This document shows positions 1 to 11,320 of a DNA stretch of 64,000 bases, in pieces (position 1 is the stretch's first letter; each line of letters begins with the position of its first letter). The position numbers and the translations under genes were made by a program. This stretch comes from Toxonevra muliebris (lineage: Eukaryota; Arthropoda; Insecta; Diptera; Pallopteridae), in assembly GCA_963691655.1 (NCBI GenBank), contig OY829326.1, forward strand, positions 112,441,388 to 112,505,387, in the 5' to 3' direction. The notes beneath the pieces were generated by a model. It worked only from the letters and a program-made list of their open reading frames with translations, was not told the DNA's origin and did not search any database.

Positions 1-220
1 TCCAGCAGAGTATTCACTACGGCGATCATTATTCTATCTCGACTTGCAAATATAAAAATAGAATTCAGACTCATACAGAGGGCAAGTTGTACAATTTTTA
101 TATCACGAAAATGCTTTTTTTGCTCTGAAGACAACCATTATGATTACCACGGATAATGACAAAAAAAATTATATTCATATTATATGCTAAACTCGTTTAA
201 ATGTAGGTTCAAATAACCAG
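1..220. other. Intergenic, nothing recognised
   Basis: AT-rich sequence without an open frame or repeat that I can recognise. It leads directly into the minisatellite. Confidence 0.5.
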
Positions 221-860
221 AAAGATAGAAATGTAGAAAGGTAGAAAGGTTGAAAGGTAGAAAGGTAGAAAGACAGAAAGGTTGAAAGGTAGAAAGGTAG
301 AAAGGTAGAAAGGTAGAAAGGTAGAAAGGTAGAAAGGTAGAAAGGTAGAAAGGTAGAAAGGTAGAAAGGTGGAAAGGTAGAAAGGTAGAAAGGTAGAAAG
401 TTAGAAAGGTAGAAAGGTAGAAGGGTAGAAATGTAGAAAGGTAGAAAGGTAGAAAGGTGGAAAGATAGAAAGGTAGAAAGGTAGAAATGTGTAAAAGTAG
501 AAAGGTAGAAAGGTAGAATGGTAGAAAGGTAGAAAGGTAGAAAGGTAGAAATGTGTAAAAGTAGAAAGGTAGAGAGTTAGAAAGTTAGAAAGGTATAAAG
601 GTAGAAAGGTAGAAAGGTAGAATGGTAGAATGGTAGAAAGGTAGAAAGGTACAATAGAAAGGTAGAATTGAAAGGTACAATAGAAAGATAGAAAGGTAGA
701 AAGGTTGAAAGGTAGAAAGGTAGAAAGGTACAATATAAAGGTAGAAAAGTAGAAAGGTAGAAAGGTAGAAAGGTAGAAATATAGAAAGGTAGAAAGATAG
801 AAAGGTAGAAAAGTAGAAAGGTGGAAAAGTAGAAAGGGGAAACGTAGAAAGGTAGATAGG
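221..860. repeat. 8-bp minisatellite, unit GTAGAAAG
   Basis: About 80 near-perfect tandem copies of an 8-bp purine-rich unit (GTAGAAAG and variants such as GTGGAAAG, GTTGAAAG, GTACAATAGAAAG). Purines sit almost entirely on the + strand, so the block has strong strand asymmetry. The same unit resumes at 1741, on the far side of a LINE fragment. The long antisense open frame it creates is a low-complexity artefact, not a gene. Confidence 0.95.
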
Positions 861-863
861 TGG

Positions 864-1740
864 ATGGAGAATGGAACTGAAGCTGGTCTCTACTCCAAAG
901 ACCTGCAGCTAAGGCAGTCGTATCGTCTTCCTGACAGCTGCAGCGTCTTTCAGTCAGAGATTTTTGCTATTGAGAAAGCAGCTCGACTTCAACAAGACAG
1001 TACGATTCAGATTTCGAATATCACTATCTTTACTGGCATTCAGGCTGCAATGAAGGCAATAGGATCCAAAATAGTTAAATCAGAGATTGTAAAGAAATGT
1101 CGTGCTTCACTGATGGCCATTGAGCACCACAAGGTCACTCTCTGCTGGGTTCCTGGACATAGCAATATTGAAGGGAACGAAATAGCAGATGAAATGGCCC
1201 GAAGGGGCTCTAAAATGGACATTAATGAGGCAGATACCTCTATACAATCTCCAATGTGTGAACTATTTAGGAAAATAGACGAGTACACCATCACGGTGTC
1301 AAATGACGCTTGGACTAACCTAGGTAACGGGCCTTATGGACAAGGTTAGATAGGAAGAGGACAAATGTCCTCTTAGGGCACAACAAATCTGCAGTGCGTT
1401 TACTCACAGGGGTCATAACTGTACATTGTACATTGTGCTATTGTGCACCAATGCTTTAACGGTGGCATATTCCAACGAGCGGACTGTACAGAAGTTGTCA
1501 TGATGAAGAAGAGACAGAATCGATTCTTCACTTTCTATGTCAATGTCCAAGGCTGCAGATGAGCAGACTCCAATGTTTGGCGCTTTTTCAATAGTCTAAC
1601 AGAGATAACGAAAGTGGAACTATCGGATCTTCTTACCTTCATCCGGAGAACCAAATGGTTCAATAAAGACATTACCTGGACTGCTGACAGAAACCATGGT
1701 TAGAGACGTGCCTCCTCCGGGCATCCAAATCTAAGCTAAC
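864..1740 (+). pseudogene. LINE 3' fragment (RNase H and C-terminal zinc region), dead
   Basis: The first 161 codons encode a ribonuclease H domain like that of I/Jockey-group non-LTR retrotransposons. The signature WVPGHSNIEGNEIADEMARR (about residues 95-115) is well kept. The core aspartate normally found in the motif SDSQAA is replaced: here the sequence reads FTGIQAA, so the domain should be catalytically dead. After 1349 the frame breaks, but a shifted frame still encodes the family's H-x-LC-x-CP zinc-like region (near 1520-1550) and a proline-rich end (near 1710). The fragment is 5'-truncated, lies between two blocks of the 8-bp minisatellite and ends in CTAACCTAG. Known of the family: RNase H removes RNA from RNA-DNA hybrids during retrotransposition. 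Confidence 0.8.
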
Positions 1741-1842
1741 CTAGAAAGGTGGAAGGGTAGAAAGATGGAAAGGTAAAATGGTGGAAAGGTGGAAGGGTAG
1801 AAAGATAGAAAGATAGAAAGGTAGAAAGGTAGACAGGTACAA
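1741..1842. repeat. 8-bp minisatellite, distal block
   Basis: About 12 further copies of the GTAGAAAG-type unit, here with more GTGGAAAG variants. It is continuous in unit type with the block at 221-860, which implies that the LINE fragment sits inside one array. Confidence 0.85.
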
Positions 1843-2702
1843 ATACTAGCGGTATTTCCAGAGTAGTGCAAGTGGAATGGCAATTGAGCTAAGTTTCAGA
1901 TTGTTTTGCTTTTTCTAAAATGAACCAGTTAGGAATAATTAATTACATGTAGTGATCAAAAGCATTTATATGTACTTTAAAAAATCAAATAAATACATGT
2001 GACGATGCCCGCCGAATGCCCAAAGAGTTATACATTTTATATAAAAAATTAAATGTGATCGTTTAAAATGTTTATTAAAGAAGAATTTCAAATTAAATGA
2101 AAAAAATAGTTGTAGTAAAATTGAAAGAAAAAATATACAATACCAGCATTATTTATGTGTCTTGTACCATAAAATTGTAATGCAACTGAAGCTCGTGCAA
2201 CATGCAAGGATTATAACTGCATATATATGTACATGTGTATCTATGTACGTATACGCACTCACAACCCACACACACACACATGTCTGAAACAAACCGCTCT
2301 CTGTATAGTTTGCAATGATTTAAAGTGAAATTAAAATGAAAAATGAAGAATGTCAAAATGTAAAATATTTTGTAGTTGCTACTTAATACACCATTTTAAG
2401 TTTAGTTACAGTACTAAAAATTTTTGAAAAGATTTTTGCAAAAGTCAGAGCGTTTGTTTAATTTAACTAAATGAATTAAGTTTAATTACAAATTAATTAA
2501 CAGATTAAGAAATTAACTTATAATTATATAGTGGGAAAGTAATAAAGAGAATTCCTTTTTTTACACTTAAATTTAACTCTGCCAGCTGCGAATCAATAAG
2601 CGACCCTGTAATAATTTCTTAAATCGATTTTACCTTTATATTTTTCTAAACAACCATTATTAGTTTTCTTGGCTAAAGTTCTAAGTGAATCAAATAATGT
2701 TG
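1843..2702. other. Intergenic AT-rich DNA
   Basis: No convincing coding potential. It contains a short CA/GT-rich microsatellite near 2262-2285 and many A/T homopolymers. Confidence 0.5.
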
Positions 2703-3457
2703 TATATGGGTCATTCCATATCAGATTTACAACTAAAATTTTAATTTCAACCAAAATTTTTTCTTGCATTCTTGAGAAGAAATTAATCGCAACGCATTTT
2801 TTTATTTCAATGTGATGTTTTTTATTTTCAAGTTACGATATTTTAAAGTTTTGGAGTTGTTAAAATGGAGCGTTTTTCAATCCCTGCTTACTCAAAAACG
2901 AACCGTTGTAGGAAAAAATTTCCAACTAATAAAAGTTCGTATTTCGCACAAACTTATCGAAAAAATATGAACATAAATTTTTTTGTTGTGCAACATATAA
3001 ATTCTGGAAATTTTATAAACAGATATAGTTTTTCCAAATTTGGGCATTTTCTTTATCTGTAAATATCTACGAAAGTCGCCTGGTTTCGAGCGGCGCGCTC
3101 ATGATTTTTACTTACTACCACTTTCTCTTACTTTTGTTGTTTGTTTAGTTTATATATGAAATTTAGTTGCTGTAACCCTTTAAATAATAAATTTTATGTT
3201 TCAAAAATTAAAAACACTGATTTACGTAGAGTTTCTGCTTCGATTCTTGAAAAATAAATTTTAAGAACCGGGTGATCTGTTGTGCTCTTCTTGCAGGAAA
3301 TAAAAAATATTAGTGCCAGTTATATTTGTGAGTACAATTTCCAAATTCGCAGCTTATTGTACATAGTTTTATCGCGTCTAAGATTTTTTAAAAAACTCTT
3401 ATTAACTTAGTTAATGGAGGTCATGAAATCTCAGAGACCGATGATAACGAATATCTA

Positions 3458-4410
3458 AGGAGTGAGATTGAAAAAATCTTAACACCCGTTTTACCAAATA
3501 ATTTTTTTTGGGTGTAAAATTTAAAAATTTATTTGATCTAGTTATCTTTGAAAAATATGTCAGTTGTTATTTTTAATGACAAACATGTTGATTTATTGTG
3601 AGTTTGATCAAAATGAGTGAAGAAAAAGAAGTACGTCTTAAAATTATTAAAAATTTTCAAAAAAATCCAAATTGGTCCTACAAAAAATTGGCCAAAGAAT
3701 TGAAGGTCTGCATCAAACTATTTCCAATGTTATTAAAGAGTTTCAGGAGATTTTCACCATCGATAGGAAACCTAGTTCGGGAAGAAAACAAGGACCACAT
3801 GATATTGGGAAAGCTTATTGAAAAGATCTCCAAACACATCTGGTAGAAAAGCTGCCCGGTTAGCCCAGTGCTCTGACTATTTGGTGAGAAAAGTTAAAGC
3901 CAATGCAGGTTTGAAAACATACAAAGTCCAAAAAGTTTCAGACAGGAATGCTGCAAAAAATTTGGACGCCAAAAGTAAGGCTCGGAAATTAAAGTCGAAT
4001 TTCATACAAAAATATTCATGTTGTATAATGGACGACGTAACGTGTGTACTGGCAGATTTTACGCAGCTTCTGGGTCAAAATTTTTATGTTGCTGATACTC
4101 GAGAAAATGTCGAGGAACAATTTAGAATCCAAAAGCAGACAAGCAGGCAAGCTATATGCAGTTGCGGCAAAAGAAGCAAGTCATTTGTTACAGTGGGCTC
4201 TATAAATACCGAAACAACTATCAATTCTCTAATGGAAGGCTTACCAAAAAAGGTCAACGAGTTCATAAATAGTGGCTAGAACTATAAAAGTTATATTTTT
4301 TGTAATTTGTAAAATATTATCAATTAAATAAAAAAAATCAAAAATCTAAGATCAACCGTTTAAAAATTATTGAATTTTATGTATGTTAAGATTTTTTCGA
4401 TCTCACTCCT
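3458..4410 (+). mobile_element. Tc1/mariner element, rosa-like, with TA duplication
   Basis: A 953-bp element with inverted ends AGGAGTGAGATTGAAAAAAT at 3458 and its near-complement at 4385-4410, flanked by TA on both sides (3456-3457 and 4411-4412). It encodes a broken transposase. It is nested inside the foldback composite. Confidence 0.85.
3613..4279 (+). pseudogene. Broken mariner transposase
   Basis: The start MSEEKEVRLKIIKNF (3613) opens a helix-turn-helix region with WSYKKLAKEL. A +/-1 frameshift near 3706 moves the paired-like part (HQTISNVIKEFQEIF) into another frame, and the coding then returns in the 3818-4279 frame. That frame shows the catalytic-domain block CIMDDVTCVLADFTQLLGQ (about 4025-4080, containing the first DD pair) and the block ICSCGKRSKSFVT (4156-4195). 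The remaining downstream catalytic residue is lost in a truncated C-terminus. The wording of these blocks resembles the rosa (DD41D) subgroup of Tc1/mariner as I recall it. Cut-and-paste transposase in origin, no longer functional. Confidence 0.75.
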
Positions 4411-4856
4411 TATTATAGTTAAGATATAAATAGCAGAAAACTTTACTCTAAACAAACTTCAGATTCTGCACCACAGAAAGAAAAATCATCATTCGGGAAT
4501 TCGCGTTGGTTTGGTTTACATGCAAAACAACAGGAAATTTGACAATTTTGTTTCTGTTTTACATATCGTCATCTTAAATCCAAAAAGCCATAACTATGCA
4601 AATTTTCAAAATCGATTACATTTCTGCAAAATTTTAAACTTCTACGCCCAAAAATAACGGTTTTATTAACGAAATCCTAAAGGCAGTAACTACAAGTTTA
4701 TAAATTTAATAAGCAAATTGACGTATTTACACACTTGAATGAAAAAGGAAACAAAATACTTATTTGAATCTTTCTAGGTAAAATATTTCAACAAAAATAA
4801 GTGATCAATGAAAATACTTGAAAACAAGCCCCTTGTAATTCTCGGTAACATCACCA
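4411..4856. other. Interior of foldback composite, no gene
   Basis: AT-rich spacer between the mariner and the hammerhead motif. No coding region recognised. Confidence 0.5.
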
Positions 4857-4905
4857 AGATCACTGATGAGGAACCGTGGAGGGCTCCAAAACGGCCGTAT
4901 GATTT
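4857..4905 (+). ncRNA. Hammerhead-ribozyme-like motif, decayed copy
   Basis: CTGATGAG (4863-4870) is followed by a stem II candidate with one mismatch (GGAACC against GGGCTCC), then CAAAAC (4887-4892) and GGCCGTA (4893-4899). Flanking AGATCA and TGATTT can pair as stem I. The core expects GAAA after stem II; here the G is A, so self-cleavage should be lost. GTA in place of GTC is still an allowed NUH cleavage triplet. It matches the better copy at 20679-20727 in order, spacing and downstream sequence. Confidence 0.55.
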
Positions 4906-5220
4906 GCCTACTCTGATTTCGACAAAAAGGACGTTTCAATAAGCCTGATAAACAAATCTTTAACTTTTGAGTTAGCAATGAAGAAAAAAGTCAAACTATG
5001 AAATATAAACTATTAGGTTTCAGTTTTATATTCTCTAATAATAATATGTAACTAAGTGATCCTGAACCTACACAATTACATTCTTCTTAAAACTATAATA
5101 GTATTCATTTTATACTGTTTTTTGCTGCTCCTGTAAAAACAATAAAGTATTTTTAAATGACGATATAAATTAATCAAACGTAGGCGAACGAAATATAGTA
5201 AGTGGCAATAAGTAGATGAA
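4906..5220. repeat. Dispersed-repeat remnant downstream of the hammerhead motif
   Basis: The first ~45 bp share scattered matches (CTCTG, ACGTTT, TAAGCCTG) with 20729-20800, so the hammerhead motif belongs to a longer repeat. The rest is AT-rich and unrecognised. Confidence 0.35.
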
Positions 5221-5222
5221 TA

Positions 5223-6741
5223 TGGGGAATATCGAACCACACTTTGAATTTGGCTGATAACTCACCCTAAAATCGTAATTTTTCAAAATTTGAGAAATGG
5301 AGGTTAAACTAATATCAAAATGCCACGTTTTGGTAGTTTCAGAAATTAAAAATTCGAAATTGTTGTAAAGTTTTAAGCGTTATGCCAAAACATTCGATTT
5401 TGTCATTTTGAAAAATCGTGGGGAATGTCGAACCACTTTGCAAATTGAAAAAATTCGAACAAATATTGATGTAAAACGTTTATTTATGACTTAATTGTGA
5501 AAAAACATAAGATTTGGTTGAAAAATATAGAGAAAAAATCGATGTTATTTATTCGGAGTAGCAGTTATGTGTACACATCGCAAGTGAGCAGCTCGATCGC
5601 ACTCGTTGCAATGAATCGTGTTGTTTCGGTTCTGCTTCTTAGCCAATTTTTTGCCACAAATGTTGCAGGAATCATGATCTACGTCTTCATCAGAAGTTTT
5701 TGGCTCTTGCTGCTTCTTCTTTGGTGTTATTGAAACCTGAATTTTTTGTTTTTTTGCCGGATTGGCCTCTTCTGTTTTTGCGCTTCGGCCTTCTTGCGAA
5801 AGCTGTTAACAGCTTTTTGTTGCAAATCGCTTACCACTTCAGGCGATGTCAAAATGCTTGTTTGCATCGGCTTGCGACCTCGATTTGACTTTTTGGCCGG
5901 TGTATCTTGCTTTACTGGACCAACAGCTTTTAACGCATCATGTAGAGAAGCAAATGATGTACCAGATGTGCTGGCCACTTCAGATGTTGAAACTTCAGAT
6001 GTTAAAACTTGTTCGTTTGCAGCAACATCAGTAGATGTTGTCTTCATCATCGCATTGGTTTTTACCACTCAACTGTGCAGCTACGAAGTCTTTATCGGTG
6101 AAAATCGGTGGACGATCAAATGGGAAAACTCCTGATGCCTTGAAGCCTGCTCTGATGTTCTTTGGCGTGACAACAAGATCGAGACATTCGTCAGCAATGA
6201 GTGGCACGTGATGTAGATCGAATGTAACGCCCACGTGGCTGTTTTTCCAGTCGTGATGTTTCCCAGCATATATTGTTTTAAACTAATTTTTTGTCGATAA
6301 TTTATTGTGATTTCGCATGAAAAACCATTCAGGAGCATAAAAAATGCATTATCTACTTGACAAATTAAAAAAATTAACTGGTTCGATATTCCTCAAAAAC
6401 TGTGTTCTACAAAATAGCCGCCCATGAGTCACAGAACCAAAATTTCATGCAAAAAATTTTTTTGACTGTAAATAATATTCACACACAATGATTTGAAAAA
6501 TATTTTCCTGCTTGGTTTTACGCAAAAATGTTGAAAAAGCAATGTAATTTTAAAGCACAAAAACACTTTTGAAATCTCAAAAATTACTTGATTATCGCAA
6601 AGAGCACAAAATCCGTCTCATCGGTTCGACTGCTAATGAAAAAATGAGATGAAGCTGAAATAATAAGTTTCGTATAGATCGAATGTCAGATAATACAGTT
6701 AAAACTAATGGTTCGACATTCCCCATGGTTCGACATTCCCC
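5223..6741 (-). mobile_element. pogo/Tigger-like element, degenerate
   Basis: Inverted ends TGGGGAATATCGAACC at 5223 and GGTTCGACATTCCCC ending at 6741 are flanked by TA (5221-5222 and 6742-6743). Each end carries a second subterminal copy of the motif (near 5421 and near 6711), which is typical of transposase-binding sites. The coding strand is minus. Confidence 0.7.
5560..6234 (-). pseudogene. Broken pogo-like transposase, C-terminal part
   Basis: On the minus strand from 6234 the translation reads FDLHHVPLIADECLDLVVTP and then NIRAGFKASGVFPFDRPPI. This is the conserved C-terminal segment of pogo/Tigger (CENP-B-like DDE) transposases. A shifted frame (6068-5727) continues with a Ser/Thr-rich linker and a Lys/Arg-rich tract. 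After a poly-A frameshift near 5730 a Cys/His cluster of PHD-like spacing follows (CNICG, then HCNECDRAAHLRCVH, about 5640-5560). The N-terminal helix-turn-helix and the DDE core are missing, so the gene is dead. Confidence 0.65.
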
Positions 6742-7262
6742 TACACTTTAACGTATGTAAATTTATGTGTGCTCCGCTCGAAACCAGGAGTTTTTAGTAG
6801 TAGTTGTTTTGTTATTATTTGAATATCTAGAAAACTATATCTCATCCCACTCTGAAGTTTTTAAACAATTTTCCTAACACATTAATAAATATTTACAGAC
6901 CAAAAAAATTAAAAAAAAAAAAAATTTTCAAGTTTGGGAAAAATCAATTGGTTTATAAAATTTCCAGAATTCATATGTTGCACAACAAACAAAATTTTTT
7001 GTTCATATTTTTTCGATAAGTTTTTGCGATATACGAAATTTTATTAGTTGGAAATTTTTTCCTACAACGGTTAGTTTTTGAGTAATTAGGGATTGAAAAA
7101 CGTTCCATTTTTACAACTCCAAGACTTTAAAATATCTTAACTTGAAAAAAATATCTTAAATAAAAAAACGCGTTGCGATTAATTTCTTCTCAAGAATGCA
7201 AGAAAAAATTTTGATAGAAATTAAAATTTTAGTTGTAAATCTGACATGGCACCACCCATATA

Positions 7263-8578
7263 CTTAAACAAATAAACCTTTTATCATTTTAATTTTCATA
7301 TACGCCTCATTAAAAATACATTAAAGCGAAGGATTTATTGATTTTTGTTTGTTTCCTTTCAAGTTTATTAATAATTTTATTAAACTGAAAGAAATTATGA
7401 TTATATTATTTAAAGCCTACCTACATATTTGTATGCATTGCTTTGTTTGTTAAACAAAGGAGAAATAACTTTCACTGAATAAATATTTAATATTGCTATG
7501 CACTGTACACTTAGACTCATTCTTTCGGTTGAATGAAAAAGAAATCAATAAGTTAATGATGTGTATGCAGTAGCACTTAGTTTGTTTCTAATGTAGCGAA
7601 AGAACATAATTTTTTGAGCATTATAGAACTATTTTCATTCAGTTTTATGTAGCGCGCGGCCAGACAATACATTTTATTGCTAAAGAAGGTCCTGTTTTAT
7701 TGAAATTTTTAGGTGTTACTTACAAAGGATAGTAGAGGAATAGGTAGTTATGAAAACTATTTCAGTCAAAATAACTCAGGAACTTCTTCGTATAAGTTCA
7801 CACATTGTATATAAGCAACTTCATTAGAGATTGTAGTTGAACTAGAATCTGTATAATCTGAATTCGCCAGATTACTTACTTTAAGTAAGCAATTTATATT
7901 TTCGATTCTTTACAATTTCCATACTTTGTAGGCACAAAAACGCAAACTCATGGAGAGTTCTCAGGTCAAAAACAGCATAAATAAATGAGTTAATAATATT
8001 GTAAAAGCAAAAGTTAAAAAATTGCTTCCGTTATTCGTGGTATTAGATTTGGGGAGAACAAAAAATTAGTATGAAAACCAACGAAAAATCAGACTGAACT
8101 CGGTGTAGCCGCTTTCCTTGCTAGTCGGTAGTGTCTACCAAGTTGTCAGAAAATAAATTCAGGTGAAAATGAAGAAACTAGTTTTTTCATCGACATTTGA
8201 ACGCTCTTTTTATGGTAGTTCCTAATAAACTAACTACTATAATTTGTTTGTATTCATTAGTTTTTCTTTTACAGAAAACTTTATAATCAAAGCTCTAGAA
8301 TAATGCCCTTGCTGCTACTTAACTAAATGGTCTTTAAACATTTATAGAAGTTGTTGTTGGTCCCAAAAAACTCTCTTTAGAATTTTCGTATAGGAATTTT
8401 TGAGGAATAGCTCTTTTTTTTGAAACTGAGGGCAAGAAACCAGCAACAGGTTTGAATTAAGAGGGCAAAAATACGTAAAGAATACTCTCATCTTCTCGGG
8501 TTAAACAATTTATGAATTTGTAGCATTAAATAAGGCATTAAGAACAGTTTTGTATACACTATTTAATATTATTTTAAT
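7263..8578. other. Intergenic AT-rich DNA
   Basis: No gene, terminal repeats or SINE-like promoter recognised. Many short A/T runs. Confidence 0.5.
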
Positions 8579-8751
8579 TATGGGAGTATGAATGTATAAA
8601 CTCGTAATTGTGACTAACTTCATATCTATCATACGCGCCATTTTTTTGACATTGACAGCTATTCTATCTCGAAGAGCGCCAAAAATACTATAAGAATTGA
8701 TCTGTCAAATAATTTTCAAAATTTTACAAAAGTGTTTTACTATAGCTGAAA

Positions 8752-9553
8752 ATGTCGAATTTCGTGCCAACAAAACAACATTTGCGGGAAGTTTTAATTT
8801 GCTTCTTCCATTTAAAGAAAAACGCAACTGAAGCACATCGTTTACTCACTGAAGCTTATTCTGACTGTGCTATAGACGTTGGAGTGTGTCAGGTGTGGTA
8901 TGCTCATTTCAAAAGTGGTGATTTTGATGTTGAAGACAGGGAACGTTGAGGCGGCCCGAAAAAGTTCGAAGATGAAGAATTGAAGGCATTACTCGAAGAA
9001 GATTCATGTCAAACGCAGCAAGAACTTGCAGAATCTTTAGGAGTTGATCAATCAACCATTTCTAAACGATTAAAAGCAAGGAAATCGGGTGCCGTACGAA
9101 TTGAAGCCGAGAGACGTCGAACGACGATTTTTCACATGTGAACTGCTGATTGTGACTGGCGATGAAAAGTGGATACGTTACGATAACCCAAAGCGTAACA
9201 AATCATGGGGACCGCCCGGACATGCATCAACATCAACGGCAAAGCCGAACATCCATGGATCCAAGCTCATGCTGTGTATTTGGTGGGATATGAAAGGTGT
9301 CGTGTATTATGAGCTGTTGAAACCGTATGAAACGATCACTGGCGACCGCTACCGACTACAATTGATGAGTTTGAGCCGAGCATAAAAGGATAAGAAGCCA
9401 GAATATGAGAATAGACACGACGAAGTTATTCTTCAGCACGACAATGCTCGGCCCCATGTTTCAAGGCAAGTAAAAACATACTTGGAAACGCTGAAATGGG
9501 AAGTGCTACCCCACCCGCCGTATTCTCCAGACATTGCTCCTTCTGATTACCAC
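8752..9553 (+). pseudogene. Mariner transposase copy 1, N-terminal and central part
   Basis: Starts MSNFVPTKQHLREVLICFFH, typical of irritans-group mariners. The helix-turn-helix region runs to KSGDFDVEDRER, then a TGA stop lies in frame at 8947-8949. The second paired-type helix-turn-helix (QQELAESLGVDQSTISKRLK) follows in the same reading frame. About 33 bp present in the copy at 15097-16363 are missing near 9140. The TGDEKW motif with the first catalytic Asp, the ATSTAKPN-type block and CIWWDMKGVVYYELLKP are recognisable, as is the HDNARPH block with the second Asp. The part from SPDIAPSDYH on is cut off by the insert. Not functional. Confidence 0.8.
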
Positions 9554-11320
9554 AATATTTGTATTTTTCTGATATTATTTATTTTAGAAATATATATGTA
9601 GGTGTGTAAACATAGTAAGTTATAACAATATAATCGATACTTTCGATTATTATCGTTAAATTCTCAATATAAGTATGCATGATTTTTGTTGAAATTTTTG
9701 CGCTTTACGATTGATAAGTTCCAATAAATGTGCCGCACATTGGGCAAAAATGATTTGTATTGCGGCATGTGTCCATGCAGTAGGGGAGACAGCAACAGCA
9801 ACTATAAAGTAAACAATTAAAAATTATGGGAGGTACTTCTGTAGACGAGTGTAAGACTTACAGAGTCCACGAAAGTAGCAAACATGCGATGTGCGTTTTT
9901 GCTGTGGAACGATGACGGATTTCTGTATTAATTCGACAACGACAATGTGGACAAGTCATTGGCATTGATTTGGGTCCAACTTGAACATTTGAACTCATCA
10001 TGGGTGGATATGATAGAACGGTTGTGGTTGTTGCTTGCTGACCTGGCTGTCCAGTAATGGGTGCTACATCAACTGTACCACCTTCTGATTGCATATTATA
10101 TGGTGGTGGTTGTTGTGGTAATGGTGGTGGTGCTGCTGAATCATGTTGTATTGTATCCAGATCATCAGACAAAGTTTTATGCGGACTTTTGTTATTATCT
10201 CCCATGTTTGCTTTATTTTTCTACTTCCTTCCAGCGGCTCAAAAAATTCACTCCCGTATAAATATCAAACTAATGTATTTGCGTTGCACGACAATACTGT
10301 ACTGAAAAATAATCGAAATGTATATAAAATACGACCGTGTCCAGAAATATTTACAACAGATGTTCTCAACATTTTCTTTCCTTACTTACTTAGCTCACAT
10401 GAAACGACATAACATTGTTTTTAACATTCTTGCTTATTTTATGACTTTATACAATGCATAGTGTTAAATGATTTAATATATTTAGTTATAAACTTACAGT
10501 ATTGGGATTGAAGTGAAGCTTATTAAGCACGCAAAGGTTGTAGATCGCTGTATTTCAAATTCCCAATGCAGATCATATACAGATATAAATATAGAAACAA
10601 TGTGCATATAAAACGTAGCTTGAGAATATCTAACTTTGCCCGGGTAAATTAAAATCATTTTATTTAGGTATTTAACTTTATCATATATTTGTTTATATGA
10701 ACTGATTTGAGGTGAATCTATTTGACGATCTATATCCACCCATTTATGAAAAAATTAACTTCTTTTAACATTGAATTTTGATGGCTAATATTGACTTTTT
10801 CCAGTTCAAATCTTTACCGCTAAGAAAGCTATTGATTTTTTTTATATTTCTACAAATTATTTGTGGGCTCGAGCATATCCAAGCGTTTGAGGGGGCGGAG
10901 TTTATGTTTCTAGTGACAGACTGTCGCTGAGAGTGCTCTGAATAGAAAATTAGTGAAATATTCAAACGTACATTAATCTTTACAAAAATAATAATGCATT
11001 ACTAATCACCGTATCACCGTTATCTTATCATTTTAAATTGACACAACAATATATTTATTGATAACGCTTCGAACGCTAATGAAAATAAGTTAAATATAAT
11101 TAAATTATTGTAAAACGCTTTTATTTTGCCAGGTACACAAACACTAAATATAAAATTTTTAATTGTTTATGATATTATTGAGAGATTTAAGCAATGTTTT
11201 TATTACCTAAAAATTTTTTTTTGGTAAAAAGAAATAGTGAAATTCGGATTTTAACCCGTCTTTTGCGTTGGTGTCTATTTAACACAATTTGAAGTTTCAA
11301 AAGTAACGAAACGATAATTG
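9554..11320. other. Non-mariner insert carrying a LITAF-like gene
   Basis: This 1767-bp stretch breaks a mariner open frame. It shows no terminal inverted repeats, poly-A tail or clear target duplication at its two junctions. It contains the two-exon LITAF-like gene on the minus strand and about 1.1 kb of upstream DNA (10206-11320) in which I see no other gene. Confidence 0.7.
9705..10205 (-). CDS. LITAF-domain protein (LPS-induced TNF-alpha factor homologue), two exons
   Basis: Exon 1 is 10205-9862 and exon 2 is 9801-9705, joined across a 60-bp intron with GTAAGT donor and TTATAG acceptor (phase 2), giving 146 residues. The start has a good eukaryotic context (AAAC before ATG). The N-terminal half is proline-rich and carries a PPPY motif at 33-36, which in the family recruits NEDD4-type ubiquitin ligases. 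The LITAF domain occupies about 75-146: CPHC (85-88), a hydrophobic amphipathic segment with a run of cysteines (107-119), CMDTCRNTNHF and CPMC (134-137), with the family's zinc-site spacing. Such proteins sit on the cytosolic face of endosomal/lysosomal membranes by inserting the hydrophobic segment. Uninterrupted frame and clean splice sites suggest a working host gene. A shorter paralogue lies at 44446-44779 with the same intron position. It sits inside a split mariner, which is unexpected. Confidence 0.85.

Larger units (their letters stand above)
2705..7260. mobile_element. Composite foldback element with long terminal inverted repeats
   Basis: The outer 360-410 bp at 2705-3110 are repeated in inverted orientation at about 6770-7260. 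Shared landmarks are GGGTCATTCCATATCAG at 2708 against its complement near 7244, the run TTTTTCAATCCCTGCTTACT (2873) against its complement near 7088, and CCTGGTTTCGAGCGG at 3079 against 6776-6790. Both ends abut TA (2703-2704 and 7261-7262), as in Tc1/mariner-type insertions. The right arm is longer near its inner end. The interior holds a mariner (3458-4410), a hammerhead-like motif (4857-4905) and a pogo-like element (5223-6741). A related end sequence occurs at 42566. Confidence 0.75.

Noticed and set aside
401..733. 110-residue minus-strand open frame of Tyr/Leu/Ser/Phe repeats
   Set aside because: It is the translation of the 8-bp minisatellite; 8 bp being out of phase with codons yields a 24-bp periodic peptide. 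No independent evidence of a gene.
221..860. CRISPR-like periodic repeat
   Set aside because: Units are contiguous 8-mers without spacers, in a eukaryotic genome.
5746..6135. 129-residue plus-strand open frame
   Set aside because: Antisense shadow of the pogo-like transposase, whose minus-strand translation has the recognisable motif.
10057..10412. Plus-strand open frames opposite the LITAF-like gene
   Set aside because: Antisense shadows of exon 1; no motif and no splice or start context.
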